This document shows, piece after piece, positions 24,547-37,197 of a DNA stretch of 64,000 nucleotides (its first letter is position 1; each line of letters begins with the position of its first letter). Source of the stretch: Casuarius casuarius (Eukaryota > Chordata > Aves > Casuariiformes > Casuariidae); contig PTFA01000010.1 in the NCBI GenBank assembly GCA_003342895.1, positions 8,127,286 through 8,191,285 of the forward strand, read 5' to 3'. Both the position numbers and the translations under genes were made by a program. The notes under the pieces are model-generated. The model ran no database searches. It was not told where the DNA came from and saw only the letters and a program-made list of their open reading frames with translations.

Positions 24547-27500
24547 GGGGTACTTACATACTTCCGTTAATACTTAGGTATGAATATGGTACTTATCAAT
24601 GAATACATAGATAACCAGACTGAAATGTTACAAATACTCACGAGTTTTTTAAAATCGCTGCCCTTGAACCATGATGCCAGTACAGGAATCTCACTTTTCT
24701 TTAAAATAACCATAAGAGAAAGCCCTTATGAGTGCTGAGAAAAGTTTCCAACATGAACTCTGCATATTTTTACACCAGAAGACTTTGCAGACAGCAGAAA
24801 AATCCCACCATCCAGCCTCCTCTCACTGTATTCATTTTTAAGTCTCACACTTTTGGAATGAGTTAGACTTTGCAATACTGGGGCAGTGAAGAAGAAAAAA
24901 GTTTCAGTGTCACCATCAAGATATTGCAACTGATCTGTCATATCCTGGAAAACAAGACTGAAGCTACATGGTGACAAATGAAAATACATAGTCCTGGTGA
25001 TAATGCAAGCAGACATCAATTCTTCAAGTGCTTTCTGACCTGAATCTGGACCTATCTGGCAGAAAAACAGTGCAGATGATTGATTTAATATCTTAAAGGA
25101 TACACGAGTATGTCAGAGGGGGCATGGATTTACAAATGGATTGCTCAACTCCATTTACAGATTTGGGCTTTTTTACTGAATTTATTTCTTGTTTTATTGC
25201 ATTCTTTGGTTATACCATTTTGTACCGCATGGATAAATTAGATTAATAACATACACAAATATTTGACTTATGGTTAAATATCATTACCAAGGCTAATAGA
25301 GAACTAGTAATTACAAAAACCTCTCTCTGCTTGTGCCCAGGAACTGAGCCTCAGTTTGACTGAGAACTAATATTTTATTAGAAGTAAGAAAGTTGAAATC
25401 AGATAATGCTGTTTTGTTACCTTATTACTGATAAACATAGACTGCTAGAATGTTTTAACATTGATCCAGCTCAGCAATCCTTTACTCATGTAGACTCTGC
25501 ATGTAAACTCAGGCCCTTAAATGGTTGAACTATTCTTAGCCTTATGTGGTGAATACCCAGGAATGTTCATGGGCAGAATATTAAGGACAGAAGATGGCCC
25601 TAACAGTACTTGGCAAAGGGAGATGGGATTTACAGAAAATTTGCTTTGATACTGTTGACTACTAACAGCTGCCTTCTGATGCAGTACAAAATTAGCATTA
25701 AACTTGCATTCCAGATGAGTAACAGAGAATCAAAATCAAAAGGGATCTGAGTTAAAGCCTATGGAAATAGATTCACGTGGCCATGACCTGGCTAGGTTAA
25801 AAACCAAACTGGATGTCTTTAGCTGGGAATTCCCCAACTGAAAAAACTCTCTAGCCACTTCCTAAACAATATCCTTCCTCTATAATCTGCTTTATAGCAA
25901 ACACAACATACCTGGTCCAAATACTATTTGTGGCTGGCACAATTACCACTGGATGCCACAAAGTTGCTTTAAAATTGCAGCCATATTACATCGATGCTTC
26001 ACTTCAAGGATCCTCCTTTTATATATGCTCAGTGACTACAGGAATTCTGTAGAAAAATCTCACTCTACAGTTGTGTTTGCTTGTTATCACTGAAGCAAGA
26101 GGAAAGCTTAACCAAGCAAAATATATACACTATTTAAGTAAAAAAAAAAAAAAGAAAAAAAAAGGAAGAAGAAGAAAAAGACTTCTACAGGGATCCTAAA
26201 AAACTAATCCAATGTTACATTACCATGTAAAACAAAGCCACATGTAACTAAACAGTGCAACTATATGTTAGTTTATATTGCTTAACAGCTATGAAAAGTG
26301 ATGAAACTCCAATTGCATATGAATGCATTTCAGTAACGGATGTCAGATTTTTTTCGTTGTAGAGTTTTGTGACTACTGTACGGTATATTTCTATAAGAAT
26401 GTTATTTGTTTCACAGGAAGAGTGAGCCTGCTCTGAACTTGCTTTTAAAACATTGTAATTACCACTGTACTGAGTTAAACGATGCTTTCTCCAAGCTAGA
26501 GATGAAGAATTGCCCAGTCTACACGTGAGAGAGATACTTGACTTATCATTTTGCAGTCTTGCTCGGCAAGAACAGAGCAGCTGTTAAAATAGCACCGCAT
26601 AAATACGTGATACTTTGAAGGCAGCATGTCAGAACCTCACTCCAAACAAAACCAACTAACCAAGCAAAACCACCTCAGCGATTTCAAGAGGATGGAGGTA
26701 GGCTGAATTTTTGCCTTGTGACCAGGATATGAAACCCAGCATCTATCGCTGCTGGGAGGTGAAACGTGATCTTCAGTAATTGCAAGCGACAGAGCTCTTT
26801 GCTTTACATCTCATTAGCCCCAGAGCCCCATGTAAGGGTATTGATTTAGGAGTGACATAGAGGGAATAGTGCCACCTACTGAAGCAAGTATTTTTAGCAC
26901 TCCAGTTTCTTGACCTAAGCTTTTTTTTCAGCTGAGGTCTAATGATACTGTGGCATTGATAGAGCATTCATCACATTAAATACCTCCTGTTCCTCCCTAA
27001 TTCCTTTGGGACCTGAAAAAATCATTGCAAAAAATTAAAGAAAGCGAGAGACTGCCGTAAAACGAACGCTACCAGTTCTAGATATGAAACCGTGGCATAA
27101 GGAAGCCTTGGCAGACTTTGCAGATAGACCAGAATTTTGGATCAGCTCTGATTCTGCTTGCAGCAAAGAATAAGTACAAAATAATTTCAGTAGCAAGTTC
27201 ATTCCCCTGTGTTTTTATTTCAAGCATATTTAGTTGGGCCACTAGCCTTGAAATATGAATTTGAAATTATTTGATGAATGGACTAGAGATGGCTTTAAAA
27301 ATCCTAACTTCAAAGTGCGAGATTAAATTTTAACCTTTTTTTTTTTTTTTGTAGGATAAACGAAGCTTTTTTTAAAAGCTTGAAGATAAAAAGACCCCCC
27401 CTACCCCCATACCAGTGAACATGTATTATGTGTCCAGGCTAAAGAATAGCACTTTCCCTTTTCAACAGGTGAAAGAAATACACCGATGCCATGTCTTCAG

Positions 27501-28314
27501 ATATCGATATGCACTGCCAAACAGCTGCGTAGATTCACTTCAGAGGCAGCTACTTATCAGCAACAAGTGAAGTGGTCCCTGAAGTTTCCCTTAGCCACTG
27601 CATAGATTTAAATAGTCAATGCCTGCGAAGTGCTTTGAGAGGGTTGTTAAGAATGCTACAGGAGCACACCGACATAACAGCTAAGTCATGTGCTGCATAC
27701 CAAATTTACTGGTAGAATTATTAATTAACAACCAAAGTCATAAATAACAATAATAAAATGTTGCAATTCAAAAGTCATCTCAACTGTCTTCCACAGAAGA
27801 TCGAACCACCTCTGGATACAGTTTTTGCTGATCCATCAGTAATTTTATGGCTGCAAAGGCAATGCTGTTTGTCATACCATGATAGATTTGGGCTTTTCTG
27901 ACATCCAGCTTCTTGCTGTTATTGTTGGCTGTTGCTTAAGCACTGGAGATAATACAGGTGTTCTGGGCTGTTAGAGCTGACTGTGCTAAAGAAAAATCTG
28001 CACTAAGCGTAGGGTGAGGATATGTCTGCTTTGGGGAGCGACAGCAAATAATCAGCTGGTAAAGAGAAAAATATCAAACGGGCTTCTTTCTGTCCTTAGA
28101 GTTAACAGAGGACTACTTTACCAGACTCTTCCTGGCTAAAGGAGAGTATGATCTCTAAATAGGGGTATCTGCTAGCTGTCTGGCTGATTTTTGTCTTACA
28201 TTTGCTGATCAGTTGAATAACCCCAACCTATTCAGCATGGTCACGTGTGTCAAAACTATCAGTATGTACACAGTCATGTGTTTTGTAAATTTAAAGCTAG
28301 CATCTGTGTCAGGC
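24547..28314. other. Non-coding stretch, no gene seen
   Basis: AT-rich. An A/G-rich tract (A13-G-A9-GG then GAAGAAGAAG) lies at about 26140-26180. A T15 run at 27336-27350 is followed by a hairpin with AAGCTTTT and AAAAGCTT arms at 27363-27381, and a C-rich run lies at about 27394-27407. Open frames are under 100 codons and featureless. No recognisable repeat family or exon. Confidence 0.65.
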
Positions 28315-28450
28315 TGGTAACGATGAGTTATCCTCAGTCTTCGGATGGGCAAACGGAGGTGATGACCAATCAACCATTGCTTCATCTCTAGATGAAGCAA
28401 TTTGTGCAAGGCTATGCAATCAGCCTGGGAAAGAGCCTTAGTCAGGCTAC
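28315..28450 (+). mobile_element. Possible MIR-like SINE fragment containing a palindrome
   Basis: GGATGGGCAAACGGAGGTGA (28343-28362) resembles the MIR word around AGATGGGGAAACTGAGGC. After an insertion, TTTGTGCAAGGCTATGCAAT (about 28401) resembles ACTTGCCCAAGGTCACACAG, and AGCCTGGGAAAGAGCC follows. The palindrome at 28376-28401 sits between these two blocks and would account for the extra length. The call is moderate to weak. Confidence 0.4.
28376..28401. repeat. Near-perfect palindrome, 12-bp arms
   Basis: Left arm ATTGCTTCATCT (28376-28387), a two-base spacer CT, and right arm AGATGAAGCAAT (28390-28401), an exact reverse complement. This is the longest palindrome I found. Its position inside a MIR-like context suggests origin by local template switching during replication, not a bound-factor site. 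That origin is inference. Confidence 0.92.
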
Positions 28451-29739
28451 AGATGCTCCTCAGTCTTAGAAGTTTGTTTGAATAACCAGTTAGAGCAGAC
28501 AGGATGGCTCATACTACACACAGACTCAGGTGAGGGGTATCTCTTTCTGGTATCAAGGAAGCAATTGAAAGCTAATCCTATGCCTCTGTTTTTATAAAAA
28601 TACTTGACAAATATTATGAGTAAATAAACAGCTGTCTTTGAGTTATTTACAGTGCTGTTAACCGATATTCAGACTTCAAAATTGATCACCAGAGTCAACG
28701 AAGGGTTGAACAAACATATCCATGGTTGAGTATTTGTATTTGAGATTAAGTACACATATATGACTGTGGATGCATGTGTTCAGACAAACTATATAGGCTA
28801 ATTTTGAAGAGACACCAGATTGTGTGTACTAAATAACAACTTGGTCAAAAGCAAACAAACTGTTTATGCAGCTAATTCATACTTGCCGCGTCTCTTTGAA
28901 TCTAAACTAAATACTTAATTGGGACTCTTGTCAGTAATCTATACTTAGCTTTGGCCCAATCATTTTTAATTAATTATTGTTGGTTTCTGGACTTTAAACT
29001 CTTTCCTTCTTGCCATTGATATCTTGTCTAAAGCCTACCAAGGTCTTTCGAAAGCAGTTTGATGACAAAGATTGCCTCTTCCCATACACACACCACAAGT
29101 AAAACAAGGAAATACACATCCTTGCTGTAGCTCCTTTTGATCTCAGGAGAGGAGCATCAGGAATAAATTCAGTGAGGCCCTCTTCTATCTCAGGCTTATT
29201 TTTCTATACTGCAAATAAATTAGCACCACAAGTACTTCAGGGGCTGAATTTGCTCCTCTGCAGCAGTGGGTGAGTGAGTGTGTTTTCAGATGGGTGGATA
29301 CTACAACTTTTCAGTAGGGACTTGAATAAATAACAGAGGCAGAAATAACCCAGTGGTAAACCCAAATAAAGGCAAACAGTTTGGCTTTTGCATTTGTGTT
29401 TACCCCTCTTAACTGGCTTTTGCGAATCCTTCAGGGAGCCATAACAACCTGAGATCTGGTCTTTTCACAGTGCATCCACCATGCAGGAACTGAAATACCA
29501 GAAGATCAATTCTGGCCTCTCCCCTAAGATATTTAAAAAAAGACTATGAAAAGAAATCTGTTCAATTGTGAGAGAATTTGTGCACCTCTTGGCATATGAA
29601 GATTTTACACATAAAGCAGGATCTTGTTTGGAAAAAAATGTGTATTACACATTTAGGGAATGTTGAGCACTGTTGTGCTAGAAGATGTTTTTATTCCTTT
29701 ACATCTGGCCTCAAAGAGATAAATGACTCTGGTCGAGTG
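28451..29739. other. Non-coding stretch, no gene seen
   Basis: AT-rich, unique-looking sequence with no notable simple repeat, open frame or recognised interspersed repeat. Confidence 0.65.
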
Positions 29740-30480
29740 GGGTTTAGCAGGGCAGATGCTCTGCTAGGCTAATCCAGGTTCCCAAACCTGGAATAACTCT
29801 GTGGCAAAGGCAGCCACATGTGAAGGGGAAATGCCCACCTGCCCTCTGCTCACATGAGCAGCCCACTCCCTCCCAGGCTGTGCATAAACACCCCATGCAG
29901 ACATCTGTGCCTGCACCTCCTTTGGAGTCCCCTGACACCACTTGGGATCCAATGTAGGTCCTCAGCAACCAACATTTACCTCCCTCTGGCAAATTTTTAG
30001 GCGGCCTACTTGGCAACCTTTTGATATTCCTCCTACTTTGATTAGGATCACTCTGGAGTTAGAGTCAAGACCCACGTCCTGCTGCTTACTATGTGTTTGG
30101 AGTGTGCTCATCTTGACAATGCTCGTGGTCACTTGTGCTAGGCTTGCCAGAGACACACTGTGAGTGAATGGACCTGCTACAGGTTTTGCAATTTAACTAA
30201 AGAAATACTTTAAATGGGAAAGCAATCAGGGGAGCAGAAAGATGAAGTGATTTGCCCCACCTCAGCGGCCAGGCAGGAACAGAAGATGGGCATCTCAGGA
30301 GAGCAGGAGGTCATGCTGCCTCTTAGATCTCAGGGGTTCAGATGATTGCCACAAGGTGAGTATCAGTGTCACCGCGGGTGCTAACCTGGTGCCCTTGCTG
30401 GCTGGGTGCTGGACACTGTCCCCACTCTGCCTTCCCAGGAAGGATACTGGGTGGGGAAGCTCACTGGGCCACTGCCTGAG
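29740..30480. other. GC-richer patch without recognised gene
   Basis: Base composition rises above the surroundings, with many CCTGCC, CTGGGC and CCTCCC words. Open frames on both strands (90 codons minus at 29744-30016; 73 plus at 29942-30163) overlap and have no domain I recognise. An inverted repeat with CCAGGTT and AACCTGG arms lies at 29774-29791. A possible MIR-like fragment inside is listed separately. The rest could be an unrecognised old repeat or unique sequence. Confidence 0.5.
30205..30345 (+). mobile_element. Possible MIR-like SINE fragment
   Basis: GAAAGATGAAGTGATTTGCC (about 30237) and AGGCAGGAACAGAAGATGGG (about 30271) follow the MIR order (TAAGTGACTTGCCCAAGG then a GGCAGAGCTGGGATT-like word). 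The part that should show the TTACAGATGAGG word is not recognisable, so confidence is limited. Confidence 0.35.
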
Positions 30481-31100
30481 CCAGTCCTATTTCTGAAAAA
30501 AAGAAAAACTCCTTTTTTGTGGCTGCTAGTCCAGTACCTTTTGTCAGCACTAAACTTTCATGGGATGAAAAAAAAAAGAGATTAAAACCAAAATCGTTCT
30601 TCTGTTCTGTTTAAGAGATTTCAGGGGCAGGGGTTTGTATCACAAATAACAAGCTACTTGACTAGAGGCCGATTTTTAACAATGCTGCGTTCTTATATTC
30701 AAAAAATCCCAAGCTGCATGCGCTGTAGCTGCACACCCTGCTTCACTTCGGGTCTATTTTAACAGGGTTTTAAAGCTATTTCACCTGAGTGCCTGCTGAT
30801 TAGCATGCTGAGTTTTTTAAACCAATCCATTGAATTCACTTCCTTTCTGTGTCCCCAGTGCCCATTCACCTATAGAAATATATAGAAAAACAAGGCCACA
30901 GGTGCAGAAAATTGGGCCTTTCCTGCTGTTTATTACAATGTTGACCTTGGGGGATTTTTCAGGGGGAGGAAGCAGAGAGGGAAAGAAAGAAAGAAGAAAT
31001 ACATGCTTTGCAATAGGATTCTGCTAAAATCTTACCTTCCTTTTCTTGCAAAGTTAACAAAACAAACAAAAAAACCCTAGCTGCCAACAAACACAGACAC
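30481..31100. other. Non-coding stretch, no gene seen
   Basis: AT-rich with a short GAAA-type purine run near 30980-30997 and a short A9 run near 30570. Nothing else recognised. Confidence 0.65.
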
Positions 31101-31622
31101 TGAATTCTGAAGAGCTAGAGTGGGAGCAGGGCTGTTTCTTTCGCATTCACGAAGGGATTTTGGACCAGTTGCTGTTGCCCAGAAAAGCTGCCCTTCGGTC
31201 AGCTCCCCTGCTCCTTCTCCAGTTTGCCTTCGGGTTATTCTTGGGTGCAGGAATTTGCTCTGCCTTGTGGTCCGCAAGCCTGCTTTCAGTCAGATGTGCA
31301 CAGGAAGAAACAGCCACCTGCCTGCCATGTCAGCGAAGCGCCATGTGCTAAAAATGGCAAATCTGGGGAGTTGTCCTCTGCAAACACACGGCCCGGATCC
31401 AAAACCCAACTGCCCCACACCAGCAGCAGCCCCAGCTCCCTTCCACGAGCATGGTGGAGATCCCCAAATGAGGTGGACTTGGCCTACAGGGAGAGTTCAA
31501 ACCTTTCTCCATGTAAAGCAGGACAACTATTGAGCATGATGGATTTTAAAAATTGCTTTGCTACCTGCGTAGGGATGGTGAGCGGGTTAATGCCACACTA
31601 TTTACCTAGGCTCACTCTTTAA
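31101..31622. other. GC-richer patch, open in several frames; no gene called
   Basis: Three forward frames are open over long overlapping spans: 137 codons at 31120-31533, 132 at 31224-31622 and 63 at 31160-31351. A 66-codon frame runs on the minus strand. Openness in all frames together points to a stop-poor, GC-richer base composition, not to selection on one frame. The translations are rich in Pro, Ser and Cys and show no signal peptide, domain or repeat I recognise. A lineage-specific exon cannot be excluded from sequence alone. Confidence 0.4.
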
Positions 31623-33630
31623 TTTGCTCTGTCTACAGCAAAGTTCAGCTCCCTCCTTTATCTACAAAGTGGTTTCAGACCAGTTTCTAGTACCTAGAAA
31701 TTCTGCTCAATCTTAGTGTGTTACATGAATGCATCTAACAAGACCTACACCCCAACCAAAGATCTTGCAATCAATATGAAAATCAGAGACCATAGATGGG
31801 AGTAAGGATGTTTCATTCCCAAATTAGTCATTAGGATATGATACGCAGAGAGAATAAGCAGCTTTTAGAGGTAGACCAAAAATCTGGTTCATCTGGAAAC
31901 TGAATTCAGTTCTACTCAGTACCAGTTCAGCACCTTAATTAGAAGACTGTTTTTTTTCAAAGTGATGCAATTTTCTTGCAGGCTCACACAAATTTAGGCT
32001 GAGATTCTCAGGGCCATTTAGGTGCTTAGGCCCTTTGGAAACTATCGTGCATCCAGTCAGAGTGATTTGAAGGTAAAGACTGGGCTAGCGAAGACAAGTG
32101 CTTAAGCATTTTTCTGAATACATACACCTAAAACACAAAGCTGATCTTCAATAAATTACCTGCTTCCCCAGAGTTTACTCTGTCTTTCAGCTGTCAGGTT
32201 TTCGCAGGCACTTTAGAACTTTTTAGAAGGTTTACGAGATGTGGACATGTTTTGCTTGCCTATTTAGAAATGCTGATGGAAACTTATTTCAATGGAAAGT
32301 AGGTGCCAAAAAACCCTCTGAGAACCTGGACTGGATGTCCTGATCCAAAAATGCATTGAAGCACAAGCTTTGCAAAATGTGATAAAAATAGCAGCTTGTG
32401 TAAGCCTTGTGCAATGTTAGTCTTTGGTGGGCAGTGATGATTATGTCATGACTATGATGACCTCAGCTTCTGAGACACTAACAAAAGATTCTCATTGGTT
32501 GCCACTGATCTTACACACTATTGGTGATAGTTAATACCGATGTTCAGAGCATGGACTTTTTTCTCCTCTAAGCACTATATTTCTGGGGCAGGATTAGTCA
32601 CTGGACATTTGGCCAGAAGCTTTACTATTCTGCCTGTGTCCTGCCCTTACAGTCACTCTACAGTATTGTTTGGCTATGTCCTTGTCTTTCATAATCATGA
32701 TCAAAACCTCTGGATAACAAACTCGGTTAATGCAAGATCAACCAAGGACAGCTGGAACAACAGAGGATGCATTTCAAGCAGCTTGAACTCCCTTGGGATA
32801 AAGTAGAGGCACCCTTCTTAAATGGTATTCATGAGAGATGGACTAGAAAACAAATCTACTCCCGTTGAAGGTGACCACAGAAGCTGTCCTGAGACCTGCC
32901 ACAAGGGCTGGCAAGTTTTGTGGGCAGCTTAGTGAGATTCAGGCTGTCCTTTCACAGTGGGAACCAAATCATGGGCATCCCACAGGTGATGGTTAGGGCT
33001 CTGTCCAGGACAGAGGCAGTCCCCTAGAGGCAGTGTAGGCTTTACCTAGAAGACCATTTTCAAGGCACTGCACCACATTTTCATTTCCTTTTGTTTCCTA
33101 TTTTGTCTTTTGCCTTAGAATACAGGTCCTGAATTTTTAAGACTAATGATTTTAGAGTGATAAATGTCAATATGCAATGTTTGGTGTTAATAATTATTTC
33201 ATGCCTTCCCTGGGTTGGAAACATTCACATATTGAGAGATGTGTTTAAAATCCAGTAAAATACATGCAAATATATAAGAATTCCCCTCCATCCCCCCATG
33301 TTCATTTTGATGAGCTAACCAAAAACCACAGCTTGCTTTATCTGCATTATGAATTCAGCTCATATGCAGTTAATGTACCACAGGTCATGAAAATTAAGCA
33401 AGTCTTTTCTGTAGTTTAGGCAGGACCTAATATTACCCTTCGGTACAAAATTTGGGTTAGCCCTTTTTGTGCAAAACTGACATTCTCCATGTCTCTTTTT
33501 CATTTGTTCAGTTTTCCAAATTGGAGTCATTATGGCATTTGAAAAAAAATGTTAAAAAACAGTTATTGCAAGTAAACACACTGGAATTTTCATTCTAGAA
33601 TCCATCACTTCATGAAAACATACATCATAA
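31623..33630. other. Non-coding stretch with a possible repeat scrap
   Basis: Near 31995-32045 the words GGCTGAGATTCTCAGGGCC and TTAGGTGCTTAGGCCCTTTG resemble an old sauropsid repeat rich in TTAGG-GCCTAA units, but the piece is too short to name. The rest is unremarkable, with no exon or RNA gene recognised. Confidence 0.5.
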
Positions 33631-33800
33631 AACTGGCCACTCTGGGTCAAACAAATGCTCCATGTAACCCAGTTTCCTGTCTGCTACCATGATTAATAGA
33701 GGAGAGTGTAGAAGAAGATAAAAATGATCTTCTCCCCTTTTGTACCCTCCCACCTTCTAGTAATCAGCAGTTTACAGACCCAAAATGTTGTTGTGTTGGA
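33631..33800 (+). mobile_element. Old amniote interspersed repeat (unnamed)
   Basis: The run ACTGGCCACTCTGGGTCAAA, CAAATGCTCCATGTAACCCA and GTTTCCTGTCT (33632-33682) matches, in order, a repeat I remember from many sauropsid loci (ACTGGGTCAGACCAAAGGTC, CATCTAGCCCAGTATCCTGT). About 60-100 bases on, CCACCTTCTAGTAATCAGCA and GTTTACAGACCCAAAA fit its later part (AGCTTCTGGCAGTCAGAGGT, TTAGGGACACCCAGAG). I am confident it is a repeat but not of its Repbase name. No coding capacity remains. Confidence 0.6.
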
Positions 33801-36800
33801 ACAACAGAAATGTAATGTTTCCAATAAATCAAAATTAAATTGCTGTTTGCTTACATTAAGTCGCTCAGTCTGATTTTATCATACTATTTTTTTAAATCTT
33901 TTTTAATTTGTAGAAAAAAAGTATATATTTATGCCAGAGAATTAAGCTGGAAATACTTCAATTAAATTACAGTACCCAGGAAGATGAAAGAGGGCTACAG
34001 CTAGAGAAGAAAAATCCTTAACTAATGGTGTGACCCAGTCTATCAGGGTGAGGGCAGGCATGAATTTGCTCCCATCTGGAGCTGTACAAACTATCTGGCC
34101 ATCAGAATTTTTTCTCTCCTTTTTTTTCCTGAGTCTCTCTGGGCTGTTTCACACTCTTTCCTTCTTCCTCTTATTGCTCCTTTTTATTAATTCTATTTTT
34201 TATTCCCAAACCCCCCTTTTTCCCAGCCAGTTCTTAGGAGAATGGAAATGCAAACATGAGTTAAACCTTCAAACCAACACATTTGAAAAACATGCACAGA
34301 TTTCTCCCGCTTCAAGTCCTTTTTCACCCTTCTGTAAACAAACATGTCTATTTAGACAGTTTGTTTCTCTATCAATCTGTGAAAAGTTAATACAGTTTTG
34401 TGCCATTTTCGTTATGGAAACAGCCCTGTAAAAATACCATATGGTCCACTGAGGCCTGCTCTTATAACCCTAATAAACACAAATCAACCTAGAACTTATC
34501 ATTGTAACTTCAAATATGTAGTTAATGTTGTAATCTCAAAAATCCTTCACAAAAAGAAAACAAACTAGCTCCTTTTAAATCCCTGACTTACTGCTCTTGA
34601 CTTCAGCTATTTGTTCAATATTTCAACAACACTAAATAAATGTGCCGGAAATACTTATCAGCTCTGAGTCACCCTCTTGCTATCCTAGATCCCAGACTTT
34701 TCAAGTTAGTGACTATCTTAAAAAGATTAACGTGATCCATTCCCTTTGTTTCCTTCATTTCAGGATTGTCTTCAGCATGTCTCTGGGGAGTCTCCTATTA
34801 TCAATGCTGCCTAATTCTGGCTTATCTTTCTTGATAATTCATTTCCCATCTCCCCGTCACAGTCCTTTTCAACCATTCTGTATTGCATCTTTTCTGTCTC
34901 TGAAACATTAGCATTATTAGTGGCACGCTACACTCTATATTCTATCATCTAGCTTATGTCTGATGCCAGAGTCGATTTTTGTGTTATTTAAATTCTGTGT
35001 ATATACACCTATCAACAAAGTTCAAGTGATATATGCTGTAGAGGAGCATTACATTCTCTCACCTCCTTGGTAATATATGGCAGTATGATCTATCAATATG
35101 CCTTTCAATGCTTATTTATCCATATGTATTTTAGACAACTAGACTCTTCCATAATTCCTTGTGATTTATAACAGGATAGGATAATAAGCTTCAAGCAACA
35201 AATACGTCCTCTGCATGCAAGAAAAGAGGCGCTCTGGATATTGTGAATATTCCAGGAAATGTGATCAGACCAACTGCATCATTTGATTAATAATCAATAG
35301 TATTTCACTATTGAGTCTCTGGAACAATCTTCAAGTCAGGGGACACAGTACAATGAAGCTTAATTTTCAATATCACATTAAACTGGTTCTGAACTTGCTG
35401 CTCTTTCAGAGATGCTCCAGAGCTTAGTTTCAAAAGTAGGCATCAATATTTGTACCTCTTTTGCTGATATGCCTTCATAAGGCTTGAATTGTAGAACATA
35501 CTTTTTCCTATCAACGGGTTTCAACATGGAAGTCTCAAAATAAAAAGCAGCAAAAAAGTAATAGTTGCTTCTGAAAAATCTCAGTCTTCATGCCTTCTCT
35601 GTCTTCCCAAAGTGTGGGCAAATGGGAAAGAAAAGCAATACTACATTTGACATTTTCAAGGAGACGATCCTGGTCATTAGCATAGCCTTTCCCTGTTTTT
35701 AATTCTGCTCTTGAGTAAATTAGTAACATTGCAAGTCAAATTACAGTAGCATAATGACAAGCTATCCCTTGCTCATCCCAAGGGGTGATTCCTGCCTCTT
35801 TCTTCAGCTAGTCTTTTCCCTAGCAGCTCAACTGCTGGATGTGTGTCAGAGAGACAAATAACATAACCGTACCAACATTTGTACAAAAAATGCTTGTACT
35901 TCTTTAGCTTCCATTTCCAGGGATTGTTGCAGTAGCACCAGGAATGACAGAAAAACAACTTTGAAATGCATTTGAAAATTTGTTGTGCAAGTGCTTCTTA
36001 TCTCACCCAACTGAAGAATGGAAACAGTGCCAAATGATGCAGCTAATAAATGCCAATTAAAGGAAAAAGCTATCTGGGATCAATCCATAAGGTTCTGTAA
36101 GGGTAAATTAGAAGAGTGGATATGTATGAGGAAGTCTTTGCTTACTCGGAGATACTGTAAAAGTAAGAAAAGATCAGAGGAATTCATTGCAATGCTATAA
36201 AGAAATAAAAGGCTGCAAGATTCAGTCTCCTGAGGATTTTAAGAGAATTCCCAGGTAACCTGACTGCAACAAGGCTCTTTCTGTAGTCTGTACTTCCGTA
36301 GTGTTGCCTGTGCAAAAAGCACACACACATGCTAATGTTTAATGCAAAAAAAAAAAAAAAAAAAAAAGCCGTGCCAAAGATTGCATAAGTGGTGAGGGAA
36401 GGACTGGTGAGGGTTGCTTAATACTACTTTTGTCTCTGTTCTTGGAGCTGTCCTGAGTAGAGCTCTTAAGGCATGATGCAGCCCAGACTCCAAACCTTAA
36501 TGTGTTAAATACATTGTCCACTTTGGATTGTTCACTTAGCTCTAGCAAATGCTATTGTATTTTTTCCTGTCTGAGTACAATTAAAATTGCAGGATATTTG
36601 CCAGACAGGCTAAGAATTTTTCATCACTCTCAGCATCCCTTTGCAGTATTGTGAAGAAAGATCAATCGAAACACTCTTAGTTTCACCTATAAATAACATA
36701 TTTTAACTGTCTTTATAGATCCATTTCAAGGAGGCCTGCTACACAGCCACAAGTAGTGAGACATATTGAGATCTGTAGTCATATTGCACTTTCATTCACA

Positions 36801-37197
36801 AAAATTCATAAAGGAAAACTGGGATAGAGTAAATGAATTTATTAGTGCATTAAATATGATATATGATAATAAAACTAATCTATAAAAAGAAGAAATAACT
36901 ACTTAAGTATAGGGAAAAAAATGTTCCTTATGCCTGGGTGTATGCCTTTACATCCCAGGCCTAATGCTTTTTGCAGATGGCATATCACCGGGTATGCCTA
37001 AAAATATATGAGAACAACAAACATGCAGCCTTCTTGCAAACTAACTGCAGACGTCTCTAATTATTGAGATCTGATATATGGCTGATTATGTTCCAGTGAA
37101 TTTCTTGACTAGCTGTTTAAAAACAACAGCCTCTTTGCAATAACTTCATTTATGGATCCAAGAATAGCTGCCAAGTGTAAACATGTCCTGGGCAGAC
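33801..37197. other. Non-coding stretch, no gene seen
   Basis: A strong pyrimidine-biased stretch at about 34109-34228 ends in TTTTTCCCAG. It looks like a long acceptor-type polypyrimidine tract, but the sequence after it opens no convincing exon: the 133-codon frame at 34030-34431 spans the tract itself and is low-complexity Ser/Phe/Leu. A 22-base A run lies at 36346-36367. AT-rich unique sequence makes up the rest. Confidence 0.6.
36346..36367. repeat. Homopolymer run of 22 A
   Basis: Uninterrupted A22. I see no flanking target-site duplication or SINE body upstream, so I do not call it a retroposon tail. Confidence 0.9.

Noticed and set aside
27336..27354. T15-GTAG looking like a splice acceptor
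   Set aside because: The downstream sequence is a hairpin and a C-run with no exon-like frame.
36346..36367. A22 as a retrogene or SINE tail
   Set aside because: No recognisable body upstream and no flanking target-site duplication seen.
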